A stretch of DNA of 61,859 nt from an uncultured Desulfovibrio sp. Its GTDB lineage: Bacteria > Desulfobacterota > Desulfovibrionia > Desulfovibrionales > Desulfovibrionaceae. Where the stretch lies: NCBI GenBank assembly GCA_913060505.1, contig CAJXRQ010000021.1:1-61859 (forward strand), in the 5' to 3' direction. Below, one piece after another: positions 1 through 9,312 of this stretch. Below the pieces are notes generated by a model, which did no database searches, was not told the origin of the DNA, and saw only the letters and a list, made by a program, of their open reading frames with translations. A program made the translations under genes and the position numbers. Each line of letters opens with the position of its first letter. The first letter of the stretch is position 1.

Positions 1-473
1 TCGACCAGATGGGACCAGGCTGTTTCGGGCGGGAAATATCCCCCGGATTTTTCATCAGTGATACGGGAATATTCATCCTGAACCACAGCCTCCCGCTCAT
101 CGGGAGACATGGCGGCAATATCGGCATCAGCCCGCTTGCGGGCTTCACGCTGGATAGCTACCGGATCGATCTCTTTTCCAGCCTTGGCATATTCCGATTT
201 GACCCTTTGGTAGGCCTCCTCAAAGGCGATGATTTCGGGCAGCCGCTTCGCCTGGTCCATGGCAGCCTTTTTGTCCGCCTCATTGAGCTGGCGGCCAAAA
301 AGATATTCAAAAGCATTCTGGCGTTTGGTGTACAGCTTGAAGGGGTCGATGTCCGTTGAGACATACGAAGCCACCAAAACCGCAAGAATCAGCAGGCAAA
401 GGCCCCCCAGGGCGAGCTTCTCTGGGAAGCCCTTCCTGGGAGTAACCTGTTCAAGTGTCAGTTGATGGCTCAT
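1..473 (-). CDS. phnE: Phosphonate ABC transporter permease PhnE (partial, N-terminal 157 residues)
   Basis: The reading frame starts at the ATG ending at 473, two bases after the phnD stop codon, and stays open to the window edge, so the C-terminal permease core is missing. What is visible is a short cytoplasmic leader, one membrane segment (about residues 21-38), then about 100 highly charged residues, and finally a GYFPPETAW stretch that resembles the FFPPD region following the first helix in known PhnE proteins. The charged stretch is longer than usual and looks like an insertion. Assignment rests mainly on order phnC-phnD-phnE. The product would be the inner-membrane channel of the phosphonate importer. 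Confidence 0.8.
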   Translation of the reverse strand, partial: MSHQLTLEQVTPRKGFPEKLALGGLCLLILAVLVASYVSTDIDPFKLYTKRQNAFEYLFGRQLNEADKKAAMDQAKRLPEIIAFEEAYQRVKSEYAKAGKEIDPVAIQREARKRADADIAAMSPDEREAVVQDEYSRITDEKSGGYFPPETAWSHLV

Positions 474-475
474 GA

Positions 476-1357
476 TTACTTTTTGGCGAGTTGTTTCTTC
501 AGACGCTTGAGGTACCGAACAATGTCATAGGCGGCGTCACTGGTGTGGCGATATCCACCGTTCTGGAGCACTTTCAGCGCCTCGGGATCGTCATTGATCT
601 TCAACATGGCTCCGGCAATGGCTACCTTCATGCTTTCAGGAAGATCCTTGCGAACAGCAATGGGAGCGCCGGGGATCAGGTCGGAACGCTTGATAATGTT
701 GAAATCGTCCAACGATACGGAACCCTTTTCAATCATGCGATCGAGGTCGATGTTGTTGGTGGCGGCAACCTGGATGGAACCGTTCTTGACGGCCAGAATG
801 GAAGCACCGTGAGAACCGGAAAAGCGAACTTGCTTGAAATACTTTTCGGGATTGACCTTCATGTCGCGGGCGAACATGACGTTGGGAACCAGATAGCCGG
901 AAGTGGAGTTGGGGTCGGTGAAAGCAAAGGTCTTGCCCTTGGCCTGATCCATGGAGGAAATTCCCGAATCCTTGCGGGTGATGATGATACCGGTGTAGCC
1001 GGGCTGCCCCTTCTTGTTCAATTCCATGACCACGGCTTCGGCGTTGGCTTTCTCGGAAGCTTCCACATAGCTCTTGGGTCCGAAGTACGCGAGATCGATG
1101 TGCTTGTTGGCCATGGCGGTGATGATGCCGTTATAGTCGGACGCGGTGAAGATTTCGACCTTTACGCCGAGATCCTTTTCCAGCTCCTTGGCAATGGGGC
1201 GGGCGCGTTTTGCGGAGTCCGCCGCACCTTCAGTAGGAATGAAGCCGAGTTTGAGAGTGGTCGGCCAGTCCTTGGGAGCAGCATTGGCGATACCCGGCAG
1301 GGCAAAGGTCAATACCATGGCAGCCACGATAAACATTTTGATCAGTCTGTCGAACAT
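476..1357 (-). CDS. phnD: Phosphonate ABC transporter periplasmic binding protein PhnD
   Basis: 293 residues with a Sec signal peptide (positively charged start, hydrophobic core, cleavage around ANA-AP near residue 27). The mature part has the PhnD/SsuA-like type II binding fold, with the family stretch DLAYFGPKSYVEA and the DPNSTSGYLVP motif that contacts the phosphonate group. It binds phosphonates in the periplasm and delivers them to PhnE/PhnC. A good ribosome site (AGGAG, 7 bases before the ATG) supports the start. It lies between phnC (69 bp upstream) and phnE (2 bp downstream). Confidence 0.95.
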   Translation of the reverse strand: MFDRLIKMFIVAAMVLTFALPGIANAAPKDWPTTLKLGFIPTEGAADSAKRARPIAKELEKDLGVKVEIFTASDYNGIITAMANKHIDLAYFGPKSYVEASEKANAEAVVMELNKKGQPGYTGIIITRKDSGISSMDQAKGKTFAFTDPNSTSGYLVPNVMFARDMKVNPEKYFKQVRFSGSHGASILAVKNGSIQVAATNNIDLDRMIEKGSVSLDDFNIIKRSDLIPGAPIAVRKDLPESMKVAIAGAMLKINDDPEALKVLQNGGYRHTSDAAYDIVRYLKRLKKQLAKK

Positions 1358-1426
1358 TGAGTTCTCCTGTGAACGGTTTGGGTGTTACGATTTCCTTGCT
1401 TCATGACGCTGTCGCTGCCGGTATCC

Positions 1427-2248
1427 TTATGCAGCGGAAAGTTCTTCCAAGGCTTCCTCGGCCTTGTCTCCATAGATGCGGCTGACGCTCTCGGCATCAA
1501 GATCCCTCGAAGTACCGTCGAAAATGAGTTCTCCCTTGGACATGCCCAGAATCCTTTTCCCGTAGCGTTGGGCAAAATCAATGTGATGCAAATTGACCAT
1601 CACCGGGATTCCCTTTTCCTCATGTATTCTGGACAGAATCTGCATGACGGTCTCCGAACTGCGCGGGTCGAGGCTGGCTATCGGTTCGTCCGCAAGAAAC
1701 ACTTCCGGTTCCTGGGCCAATGCGCGGGCAATGGCCACACGTTGCTGCTGGCCGCCGGACAATGCGTCTGCCCTGCGGAAAGCCAAATCCCCAATCCCTA
1801 CCTGTTGCAGGCAGTCAAAGGCCAATTCCCGTTCCTGTTTGGGGAATTGGCGAAGCATGGACATGCAGCGTGAAAACGGCCCGGCATTGAAGCGCAAGCG
1901 CCCCACCAGAACATTTTCAAGGACTGTCAGGCGGCGGACCAGATTGAATTGCTGAAAAATCATCCCCACCCGGCGGCGAACCTGCTTGAGCTGACTGCCG
2001 TTGACGTTGGTAACGTCTTCACCAAACAGCGACACATGCCCACTGGTTGGACGAATAAGTCTGTTCATGCACCTGAGCATGGAGGATTTACCGGCCCCGG
2101 AAAGCCCGATAACCACGCAAAAGTCATCCGAATACACGGAAACCGATACATCTTTGAGGGCCACGGTGCCGTTGGGATACACTTTCGTCAGACCTGTGGC
2201 CTTAACAGCTTCCTTGTGCCACTTGGCCTCGATATCAATGGATTTCAT
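1427..2248 (-). CDS. phnC: Phosphonate ABC transporter ATP-binding protein PhnC
   Basis: 273 residues, the normal length for PhnC. It shows a Walker A motif (GLSGAGKS, about residue 48), a Q-loop, the signature LSGGQQQR and Walker B ending in DEPIASLDP. It energises uptake through PhnE. The GGGA ribosome site lies 6 bases before the ATG. It is the first gene of phnC-D-E and is separated from phnM by a 370-bp spacer, so the transporter probably has its own promoter. Confidence 0.95.
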   Translation of the reverse strand: MKSIDIEAKWHKEAVKATGLTKVYPNGTVALKDVSVSVYSDDFCVVIGLSGAGKSSMLRCMNRLIRPTSGHVSLFGEDVTNVNGSQLKQVRRRVGMIFQQFNLVRRLTVLENVLVGRLRFNAGPFSRCMSMLRQFPKQERELAFDCLQQVGIGDLAFRRADALSGGQQQRVAIARALAQEPEVFLADEPIASLDPRSSETVMQILSRIHEEKGIPVMVNLHHIDFAQRYGKRILGMSKGELIFDGTSRDLDAESVSRIYGDKAEEALEELSAA

Positions 2249-2618
2249 AATGATTCCCGTTCCGTTTTCAGTTGTTTTTCAAGATGATTCCGGCCAAAGC
2301 ACGCAACCCCTCTTTCTCTGATGATGTACATCCTTCTCGCAACAATGGTATTGTGGCTTTGCAACAGTTGCATGAAGAGCGTCATTTTATTTGCAACATT
2401 CGGGATCAGTCTTTATTAAATTATTTCATGATACTATCTGGCCAACGACTTAATCTGACGTAACATTGTTGTTGGACGTTCTGTTTCGCAAACAGAGTTC
2501 CCGAACATCCTGCCAAAAGCGATATTCGTCCCGCGAAGAACTACTCCGGATTGCCTGCACAGCGGCTGTCACAGAATATGACGCTATGACGATTTTCCAT
2601 TTATGCGCGCTACAGATT
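2249..2618. other. Spacer between phnM and phnC, probable promoter region of phnCDE
   Basis: No convincing gene is present. The sequence is more AT-rich than its neighbours. The hexamer GCAACA occurs three times on the plus strand (2339, 2361 and 2393), spacings of 22 and 32 bp, roughly two and three helical turns. Such phased repeats could be regulator sites, for example for a PhoB-like protein, but they do not match a textbook Pho box. Confidence 0.4.
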
Positions 2619-3782
2619 TCAAGCGGCGTTCTTTGCCGTTATTTCAGATTTGTTTTTTTTGCCGACCGACCATGCCTGCAACACGATGGGAACGGATTCG
2701 ACCTCGCGCACCCTGACGATATCGGCACGCAATCCTTCGCGAATTTCCCCCCGGTCAACCAACCCGACGGCTTTGGCCGGATTCCGGCTGATCGTTACAA
2801 CGGCTTCAGGCAAGGACATGGACAGTTCCCTGTGCAGCCGGAAGACTCCGGAAACAAGGCTCCCCGGCACATAGTCCGAGGACAAGACGTCGAGCAGTCC
2901 CTCCGCTGCCAACTCTCCGGCAGAAACATTGCCGGAATGGGAACCGCCGCGAACGACATTGGGACCACCCATTACAATGCAGACCCCGGCTTCTCTGGCC
3001 AATGCCGCAGCCACACGGGTGGTGGGAAATTCCGAAATGGCAATCCGTTCCTGTATCGCCTGCTCAATATGCTCGGGAATGGTGTCATCATGGCTGGCAA
3101 GGGGAATGGACCGCGCATGGCAAAGCGAGACAATCTGTTCCCGATTATGGGCGGCGTATTGTTGTTGGGTGGCAATCATTTTCCTGGAAAGTTCCGCGAA
3201 CTCCTCGTCACTCCAGCCCTGGCTTTGGTGGTGTCGCCGATAAACATCCGTATTCATCCACTGGCGTTGCCCCGGAGTATGGTCCATCAGGGAAACAAGC
3301 AAAAGTTCATCATCGTCAATATGCGGAGTAAGCATATCCAGAACCTTGGGGTCCGGGTATTCGCACCGCAGATGAAGCTTGTGATCCGCCCGAAGAACTC
3401 CTGTGTTGCGCGCCTTCTGCAAAGCCTTAATGGACATGCCCATCATCTTTGAACGGTTGGGGCCGTCGTGGTATTCCCCAAGCGACACTGCATCCAGCAC
3501 CGTTGTGATGCCTGCGGAAATCATCTGGGCATCGTGAGCCACGACCGCGGACAGCGGGTCCGGCCAAAATACGCCGGGACGCGGTTCCAGTTCCTTCTCA
3601 AGGTTGTCGGTATGCAGTTCAACGAACCCCGGCAACAGGTAATCGTCTTCAAAATCTATGGCGTTGGTGACATTGCAGACGCCCGTATCAACGGATTGAA
3701 TGATGCCCCCGGAAAACTGGACCGAACCGCGGACCACTTCGTCCTTGAGCACAATACGAGCATTTTTGATAATCTGGTTCAT
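2619..3782 (-). CDS. phnM: Alpha-D-ribose 1-methylphosphonate 5-triphosphate diphosphatase PhnM
   Basis: 387 residues, an amidohydrolase-superfamily enzyme that in the C-P lyase pathway removes pyrophosphate from the ribose-phosphonate triphosphate intermediate. Visible family features are the metal-binding HTDN stretch near residue 57, AGITTVLDA, a LASHDD motif in the middle, and GGPNVVRGGSHSGN near residue 285. It starts two bases after phnL ends, as expected for one operon. The lysine/asparagine-rich tail carries no recognised motif. Confidence 0.95.
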   Translation of the reverse strand: MNQIIKNARIVLKDEVVRGSVQFSGGIIQSVDTGVCNVTNAIDFEDDYLLPGFVELHTDNLEKELEPRPGVFWPDPLSAVVAHDAQMISAGITTVLDAVSLGEYHDGPNRSKMMGMSIKALQKARNTGVLRADHKLHLRCEYPDPKVLDMLTPHIDDDELLLVSLMDHTPGQRQWMNTDVYRRHHQSQGWSDEEFAELSRKMIATQQQYAAHNREQIVSLCHARSIPLASHDDTIPEHIEQAIQERIAISEFPTTRVAAALAREAGVCIVMGGPNVVRGGSHSGNVSAGELAAEGLLDVLSSDYVPGSLVSGVFRLHRELSMSLPEAVVTISRNPAKAVGLVDRGEIREGLRADIVRVREVESVPIVLQAWSVGKKNKSEITAKNAA

Positions 3783-3784
3783 AG

Positions 3785-4483
3785 CTAGGCAGCCTCCTTG
3801 AAGCTGTGCATTTCAAACAGTCTGTCGGATACGAGGTCGCGTACTTCCTCGTCATGAAAAATGCCGACCACGGCCGCCCCTGCCTGCTTTGCCTCGTTGA
3901 TGAGACTGACCACGACCTGACGGTTGTCCGCATCAAGGGAAGCGGTCGGTTCGTCGAGAAGCAGGATGGGATATGCAACACAGAATCCACGGGCAATGTT
4001 TACCCGCTGCTGTTCGCCGCCCGAAAAGGTAGCCGGCGGCAGATTCCATAATGCAGACGGGATGTTCAGCCGCTCGAGCAGCGACGCTGCTTTTGCACGG
4101 GCTTCATCCACATTGCCGTTCAGATTCAGGAGAGGCTCGGCCACAACATCCAATGCCGAGACACGTGGCACAACTCGCAGGAACTGGGAAACATATCCCA
4201 TGGTGTGGCGGCGGATATCGAGAATCTCACGCGGAGAAGCCGTGACCATATCGATCATGACGCCATCGTGCAGAATTTCGATTGAACCGGACTGTGGCTT
4301 GTAATTGCCATAGAGCGAACAGATGAGCGACGACTTGCCCGCACCGGACGCCCCGGCCAGAGCCACGCATTCACCGGACCGAACCTCAAGATTGAGGTTC
4401 GCAAACACATTGATGACCGTGCCGCCCTGCGTGTGCAGGGTAAACGTCTTGTCGAGATTGCTGACTGCTATCTTGATTGACAT
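3785..4483 (-). CDS. phnL: C-P lyase complex ATP-binding protein PhnL
   Basis: 232 residues with Walker A GASGAGKSS (about residue 43), signature FSGGEQQR and Walker B LLLDEPTASLD. In E. coli PhnI and PhnL take part in making ribose 1-methylphosphonate triphosphate, although PhnL is ABC-like and not a transporter. It sits between phnK (8 bp) and phnM (2 bp). Confidence 0.93.
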   Translation of the reverse strand: MSIKIAVSNLDKTFTLHTQGGTVINVFANLNLEVRSGECVALAGASGAGKSSLICSLYGNYKPQSGSIEILHDGVMIDMVTASPREILDIRRHTMGYVSQFLRVVPRVSALDVVAEPLLNLNGNVDEARAKAASLLERLNIPSALWNLPPATFSGGEQQRVNIARGFCVAYPILLLDEPTASLDADNRQVVVSLINEAKQAGAAVVGIFHDEEVRDLVSDRLFEMHSFKEAA

Positions 4484-4491
4484 GTTATCTC

Positions 4492-5274
4492 CTATGCCTG
4501 AAGAATGGATGACACCAACAGCTGGGTGTATGGATGCTGCGGATCATCAAGCACCTGATCGGTCAGGCCGGATTCCACGACTTCGCCGGACTTCATGACC
4601 ATGAGCCGGTGCGCCAGCAGGCGGGCCACGGCCAGATCATGCGTGACGAGGATTACCGACAGGCCGAGCCGGGAAACAAGATTCCTGAGCAGATCCAGAA
4701 GCCGGGCCTGTACGGATACGTCCAGACCGCCGGTGGGTTCATCCATGAATACGATACGCGGCGAGGTGATCAGGTTGCAGGCGATTTGCAGCCGTTGCTG
4801 CATGCCGCCGGAAAAAGTCCTGGGGAAATGGTCGATGCGGTCGGCATCGATCTCCACTTCACCCAACCACTTGGCGGCTTCCTTGCGTATGTTGCCGTAG
4901 TGACGGGCTCCGACCGACATAAGCCGTTCGCCCAAATTGGCACCGGCCGTGACTCCAAGCCTGAGTCCGTCACGCGGGTTCTGATGCACCACACCCAATT
5001 CGGTACGAAGCAACTTTCGACGAACCGTCTCTGAGCAGTCGTGCACATCCACATCACCGAACTCGTCTGACCGGTAGCTGACGGAACCGCTTGTGGGATC
5101 GAGCCTGCCGGAAAGACAACGCAACAATGTGGATTTTCCCGATCCCGACTCGCCAACAATTCCCATTACCTCTCCGGGCCACAGGTCAAAGCTGACGTCC
5201 TTGCAACCGACCATGGGGCCATAATATTTCGTCACGCCCTGTGCGTGAATCATCGGTTCATTAAAAGTCTGCAT
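4492..5274 (-). CDS. phnK: C-P lyase core-associated ATP-binding protein PhnK
   Basis: 260 residues, an ABC-type ATPase related to oligopeptide importer ATPases. It has Walker A GESGSGKST, signature FSGGMQQR and Walker B IVFMDEPTGGLD. In E. coli PhnK docks on the PhnGHIJ core through PhnJ. It lies 8 bp after phnJ, matching the canonical phnG-M order. Confidence 0.94.
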   Translation of the reverse strand: MQTFNEPMIHAQGVTKYYGPMVGCKDVSFDLWPGEVMGIVGESGSGKSTLLRCLSGRLDPTSGSVSYRSDEFGDVDVHDCSETVRRKLLRTELGVVHQNPRDGLRLGVTAGANLGERLMSVGARHYGNIRKEAAKWLGEVEIDADRIDHFPRTFSGGMQQRLQIACNLITSPRIVFMDEPTGGLDVSVQARLLDLLRNLVSRLGLSVILVTHDLAVARLLAHRLMVMKSGEVVESGLTDQVLDDPQHPYTQLLVSSILQA

Positions 5275-5282
5275 GTTCTTCT

Positions 5283-6230
5283 CTATGCGGTTTGCGGGCT
5301 TTCACCCATGAGTTCTGCAACATCTTCCCGCCCGGCCATGGGGCCGAAGTTTCCCTGCGCCCGCCGGGATGAGCAGTAATCGGTATCCGAGCACACGAAC
5401 ATACGTTCGCCCTCGTCATTGAGGATGACTTCGTCCAGATAGGAATCTCTGGCACCGCAAAGCCCGCAGCACGCATCCCAGCTTTCCACCTGAAACGGAT
5501 GATCCTCAAAATCGAGACTTTTCACATCCGTGTACGGCGGCACCGCGTAGATGCGCTTTTCCCGTCCGGCCCCGAACAAATGCAGAGCAGGACTCATGTC
5601 GAGCTTGGGGTTGTCGAATTTCGGAATGGGAGACGGACACATGATATATCGTCCGTCGACCTTGACCGGATACATGAAATTGGTGGCAATGCGTCCGTGT
5701 CGGGCGATATCCTCGTAGAGCTGGACATGCATCACACCATATTCTTCCAGTGCATGCATCTTCCGGGTCTCGGACTCGCGAGGCTCCACCCAGCGCAGAG
5801 GTTCCGGAATGGGCACCTGATAAACCATGATCTGATCTTCCTGGAGCGGAGCTTCGGGAATACGGTGCCGGGTCTGGATGACTGTCGCTTCTCCGGTCTT
5901 TTCCGTAGTTTCCACTCCGGTCACCCGGGCAAAGAATTTGCGAATGGAAACCGCGTTGGTCGTATCATCCGCCCCCTGATCGATGACCTTGAAAACATCA
6001 TTCGGACCAAGCAGGCAGGCCGACAGTTGAATACCGCCAGTCCCCCAGCCGTAGGGCATGGGCATCTCCCGGCCGGCAAATGGAACCTGATAGCCGGGGA
6101 TGGCTACAGCCTTGAGAATGGCGCGCCGAATCATCCGCTTGGTCTGCTCGTTCAGATAGCCATAGTTGTAACCGGCATCATTGTCCGTGGCATCACTCTT
6201 TCCCGGCATAAGGTCTTCCTGATAGGTCAT
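5283..6230 (-). CDS. phnJ: Alpha-D-ribose 1-methylphosphonate 5-phosphate C-P lyase PhnJ
   Basis: 315 residues. This radical-SAM-like iron-sulfur enzyme breaks the carbon-phosphorus bond. The C-terminal region holds the expected cysteines: a CCGLC cluster near residue 257 and the CSDTDYC stretch near residue 288. The start codon overlaps the phnI stop by four bases (ATGA), so the two are translationally coupled. Confidence 0.96.
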   Translation of the reverse strand: MTYQEDLMPGKSDATDNDAGYNYGYLNEQTKRMIRRAILKAVAIPGYQVPFAGREMPMPYGWGTGGIQLSACLLGPNDVFKVIDQGADDTTNAVSIRKFFARVTGVETTEKTGEATVIQTRHRIPEAPLQEDQIMVYQVPIPEPLRWVEPRESETRKMHALEEYGVMHVQLYEDIARHGRIATNFMYPVKVDGRYIMCPSPIPKFDNPKLDMSPALHLFGAGREKRIYAVPPYTDVKSLDFEDHPFQVESWDACCGLCGARDSYLDEVILNDEGERMFVCSDTDYCSSRRAQGNFGPMAGREDVAELMGESPQTA

Positions 6231-7333
6231 GCCACTTCCTCCCCGCTCTTTTCCCGATGCGTATCCTGTTTCATGATCTCCTCCCGCATGGATCGAAGCA
6301 TGACCAGATCAGCCTGAAAGTCCACGTAATGAGGAAGTTTGAGATGTTGGACAAATCCCTGAGCCTCCACATTGTCACTGTGATAAAGAACGAATTCCTC
6401 ATCCTGACACGGGGCCGAGACATCCTCTCCCAGTTCCCGCGCCTGCAGCGACCGATCAACAATGGACATGGCCATGACCTTGCGCTCGTTATAGCCGAAG
6501 GACAGGCCGTACCCACTTGTAAACCGCGGCAATTCTTCCTTGTTTCCTTTGAAGCTGGTCACCATTTCACATTCGGAAACGGTGATGTCTCCAATCTCCA
6601 CCTCGAATCCCAACTCATCCGGCACAATGGAAACGGCGACTTCCCCCATACGGATTTCCCCGGCAAAAGGATGATTGTTGCCAAAGCCGCGCTGGCTGGA
6701 ATAGCCGAGAGCAAGGAGAAAGCCTTCGTCGCCCCGGGCAAGGCTCTGAAGCCGCGCATCACGTTTGACGGGAAAGCTGATGGGATCGTGAGTGATGTCG
6801 CTCACGTGTTGTTGATCGTTCGGAGTCGGGATCTCAATCAACCCCTCATCTCCAAGAAGGTCCATGACCCGCGACATCGGGCCTTCAGGTTCGCTTTCAG
6901 TAGCGACGGCAATAGAAGATTGCGATTCTGCGGCCAGAGAAAAATCCAGAAGACGATGGGTGTAATCAAATGTCGGCCCGAGGAGCTGCCCGCCGGGAAT
7001 GTCCTTGAAGGTTGCAGATACCCGACGACGCACATGCATGGTTGTGGTGTCCACAGGCCGGGAAGCATACAGCCTCGGCAAAGTCGTTCGATACGCCCTG
7101 AGCAGAAAAATGGCTTCCACCAGATCGCCTGCGGCCTGCTTGATGGCCAGAGCGGCCAGGGGCGGATCATAAAGCGCCCCTTCGCACATGACCCGATCAA
7201 CGGCCAGACGCATCTGTTGCAGGATTTGGTCGACGCCCAGTTCCGGGACGGACGGGTCGCCGCGTCGTTCCTCGCCCATGAGCTTATGTGCATTTTCGAT
7301 GGCTTTTTCGCCACCCTTGACGGCTACGTACAC
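6227..7333 (-). CDS. phnI: C-P lyase complex subunit PhnI
   Basis: 368 residues, close to the E. coli length. The N terminus MYVAVKGGEKAI is diagnostic of the family. PhnI, with PhnG, PhnH and PhnL, displaces adenine from ATP to attach ribose triphosphate to methylphosphonate. It starts one base after the phnH stop and overlaps phnJ. The antisense strand carries a long open frame, a shadow of the codon bias. Confidence 0.96.
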   Translation of the reverse strand: MYVAVKGGEKAIENAHKLMGEERRGDPSVPELGVDQILQQMRLAVDRVMCEGALYDPPLAALAIKQAAGDLVEAIFLLRAYRTTLPRLYASRPVDTTTMHVRRRVSATFKDIPGGQLLGPTFDYTHRLLDFSLAAESQSSIAVATESEPEGPMSRVMDLLGDEGLIEIPTPNDQQHVSDITHDPISFPVKRDARLQSLARGDEGFLLALGYSSQRGFGNNHPFAGEIRMGEVAVSIVPDELGFEVEIGDITVSECEMVTSFKGNKEELPRFTSGYGLSFGYNERKVMAMSIVDRSLQARELGEDVSAPCQDEEFVLYHSDNVEAQGFVQHLKLPHYVDFQADLVMLRSMREEIMKQDTHREKSGEEVA

Positions 7334-7334
7334 G

Positions 7335-7934
7335 TCATATCTCCACTTGGACCGATCTCGGCAGCGAGACGATCTCTGTTTCAGTTGTCAGGATCACGTC
7401 ATAGCCAAGCGGAAAGCGCTGGCGATTTTGTTGCATCGATTCCCAGAAATCAGCCTGTAGCCCGGTAATGTTCAACAACGTTTGCCCATTGATACCGGGA
7501 CCGCCCAATCGCACTCCGTGTCCCACTTCAATGGATGCCACCTGTATGATCAACGTGGCCGATCTGTCAGGATATTCCGCTTCCCCGGGGTTGAATCGTT
7601 CAAGATCCGGCAGATCAAGACCGTTCAGAACCAGTCCGAAACTGCATTCCTCCTGCTTCCGGATCACGGGACAGCCGCAATAGAATTTGAGGTGTGTCGC
7701 AACATCTTCCGACGCATCAGGGCTGATCCATAGCGGTGAATCCATATCCACCAAAGCCATGCAAACTGCGGCCGAGGCCGGGTGCAATCCGCCAGGGTGT
7801 CCAGGCAGGTTCCCGAGCGTTGTGACGGTGCCGGGCCTGGACATGGTGAGCAGAATCGCCCTGAAAATACGCTGGTTGTCGAGCGCAGGATCAGTTGCCC
7901 TCTGTTCTGTCGTATCAACGCGGTGTTCAAGCAT
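7335..7934 (-). CDS. phnH: C-P lyase complex subunit PhnH
   Basis: 199 residues, matching the family length. PhnH is a structural subunit of the (PhnGHIJ)2 core with a PLP-transferase-like fold that lost the cofactor. Assignment rests on the FRAILLTMSRPG region near residue 26, the HPASAAVCMALVD-like stretch and its strict position between phnG and phnI. It starts 10 bp after phnG. Confidence 0.93.
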   Translation of the reverse strand: MLEHRVDTTEQRATDPALDNQRIFRAILLTMSRPGTVTTLGNLPGHPGGLHPASAAVCMALVDMDSPLWISPDASEDVATHLKFYCGCPVIRKQEECSFGLVLNGLDLPDLERFNPGEAEYPDRSATLIIQVASIEVGHGVRLGGPGINGQTLLNITGLQADFWESMQQNRQRFPLGYDVILTTETEIVSLPRSVQVEI

Positions 7935-7944
7935 CTTTGTCCTC

Positions 7945-8421
7945 CTAGTCCTCGCCTCTGACCATGGTAAAAAAATTCACTTTGGTGGCAGCAGTCTTGG
8001 CATTGCGCTTCTTACGGGCCACATGCTGTTCCCCGGCGAGTGTTGCAATCACCTCTCTGCACACGGAGCCATGCTCGAAGCTTTGCAGCAACGCATCAAA
8101 AACAGCTGCCAATTCCGCGTGCCGTTTGTTCCGCCCGGCCACGTAGCCATGCCCGACCAAACCATCGGCGTTTTTCACGGAGCAGCGGGAGACTGTCATT
8201 TCTCCAAGGTTGAATTGATCACCTTTGGCATCCGCCCTGCCCCGCACCATGACCATGCCGATTTCCGGCCTGCGTAAATATTCGAATTCGGGCAACGGGC
8301 CGCATTCGGCAAGGGCGGCTTCGAGTTGGGTGGCCGTTGCACGGGCAAGAACGCCCATCCATTGTTTTCTGCGCTCAATTTCCCTGCTTTCGGGAAGAGG
8401 CATGTTTCGATCAGATTGCAT
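7945..8421 (-). CDS. phnG: C-P lyase complex subunit PhnG
   Basis: 158 residues, first gene of the leftward phn operon. PhnG is a core subunit of C-P lyase. The N-terminal RRKQWMGVLARA stretch, a RPEIGMVMVRGRADA-type centre and the GLVGHGYVAGR stretch are typical. Its start lies 20 bp from the proposed PhnF operator (8442-8453), so the regulator probably controls phnG-M directly. Confidence 0.94.
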   Translation of the reverse strand: MQSDRNMPLPESREIERRKQWMGVLARATATQLEAALAECGPLPEFEYLRRPEIGMVMVRGRADAKGDQFNLGEMTVSRCSVKNADGLVGHGYVAGRNKRHAELAAVFDALLQSFEHGSVCREVIATLAGEQHVARKKRNAKTAATKVNFFTMVRGED

Positions 8422-8441
8422 TTCTGTAAAACCCCCAGATC

Positions 8442-8453
8442 TTGTCTAGACAA
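8442..8453. promoter_or_regulatory. Putative PhnF operator between phnG and phnF
   Basis: A perfect 12-bp palindrome TTGTCTAGACAA lies in the 82-bp divergent promoter region. GntR regulators of the HutC subfamily, to which PhnF belongs, typically bind palindromes with a GT-N-TA-N-AC core, and GTCTAGAC fits that core exactly. Binding here would control both phnG-M and phnF. The DNA pattern is seen; binding is inferred. Confidence 0.65.
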
Positions 8454-8503
8454 CTAAAACTGTCCATGGTTTCTGGAGCCAGATTCTGGAACAAGGAGGC
8501 GTC

Positions 8504-9229
8504 ATGCTCATAAGAGGAAAAGGGGTTCCCCTTTGGCGACAGATTCATTCGCAGATCGAGGCTCAAATTGCTTCCAGCGTCTATGAACCGGGAGACAGGT
8601 TGCCGTCCGAAAACAGCCTCTCCCGGGAATACGGCGTCAATCGCCACACCATCCGGCGGGCACTGTCCGTGTTGCAAAAAGATGGATTGATCCGCGTTGA
8701 GCAAGGCAGGGGTTCCTTTGTCCGCGAACCGGTCATCGACTATCAGGTCAGCCGCCGGACACGATTCAGCGAAAACCTTTCCCGCCAGCATCGCAGACCC
8801 GGAAACATCCAGCTCACGGCTGTAGACACCGAGGCCGACTCTCTGGTGGCCGAGGCTTTGGGCGTCGAGCCGGGTACGGTCATCACCTGCATCACCAGCG
8901 CCGGAGAGGCGGACGGACAACGCATCAGCTACGCCAAGTCCTATTTCCCCCGCTCCCTGTTTCCCGGCATGGTGCGCGTCCATCGCCAAACAGGATCGAT
9001 CACACAAACGCTGAAGCACTTCGGCATCAACGATTATTCCCGAAAACGAACCCGTATCATCGCCAGAAATCCCACCAGCGAGGAAGCCACGGAACTGCGG
9101 CAACCCCGCAACCGGCCGGTGCTTGTCACGGAAAGCATCAACGTGGACCTGAACGGCGTGCCCGTGGAATTCGGGATTTGCCTTTTCGCCAGTGACTGGG
9201 TGCAAATCATTATTGAATCGTCCGAATGA
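8504..9229 (+). CDS. phnF: GntR/HutC-family transcriptional regulator PhnF
   Basis: 241 residues. The N terminus is a winged helix-turn-helix of GntR type (PLWRQIHSQIEAQI start, then RLPSENSLSREYGVNRHTIRRAL), followed by a UTRA ligand-binding domain from about residue 90. The AAGGAGG ribosome site is four bases before the ATG. It is divergent from phnG across a palindromic operator and probably represses the C-P lyase operon until phosphonate or phosphate starvation. The effector is not evident from the sequence. Confidence 0.92.
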   Translation: MLIRGKGVPLWRQIHSQIEAQIASSVYEPGDRLPSENSLSREYGVNRHTIRRALSVLQKDGLIRVEQGRGSFVREPVIDYQVSRRTRFSENLSRQHRRPGNIQLTAVDTEADSLVAEALGVEPGTVITCITSAGEADGQRISYAKSYFPRSLFPGMVRVHRQTGSITQTLKHFGINDYSRKRTRIIARNPTSEEATELRQPRNRPVLVTESINVDLNGVPVEFGICLFASDWVQIIIESSE

Positions 9230-9312
9230 GTGCATCGTTTTCCCTTGAACCTTTTGGCTGCCAACACTCCGGCAGCATGTGTGCCTATTGAATAGGCTTG
9301 AGGGGAAAAACA

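Noticed and set aside
491..1360. 289-codon plus-strand frame opposite phnD
   Set aside because: It mirrors phnD, which has a signal peptide, family motifs and a good ribosome site; the antisense frame has no domain and follows codon bias.
6257..7468. 403-codon plus-strand frame opposite phnI/phnH
   Set aside because: Shadow of two certain C-P lyase genes; no recognisable domain.
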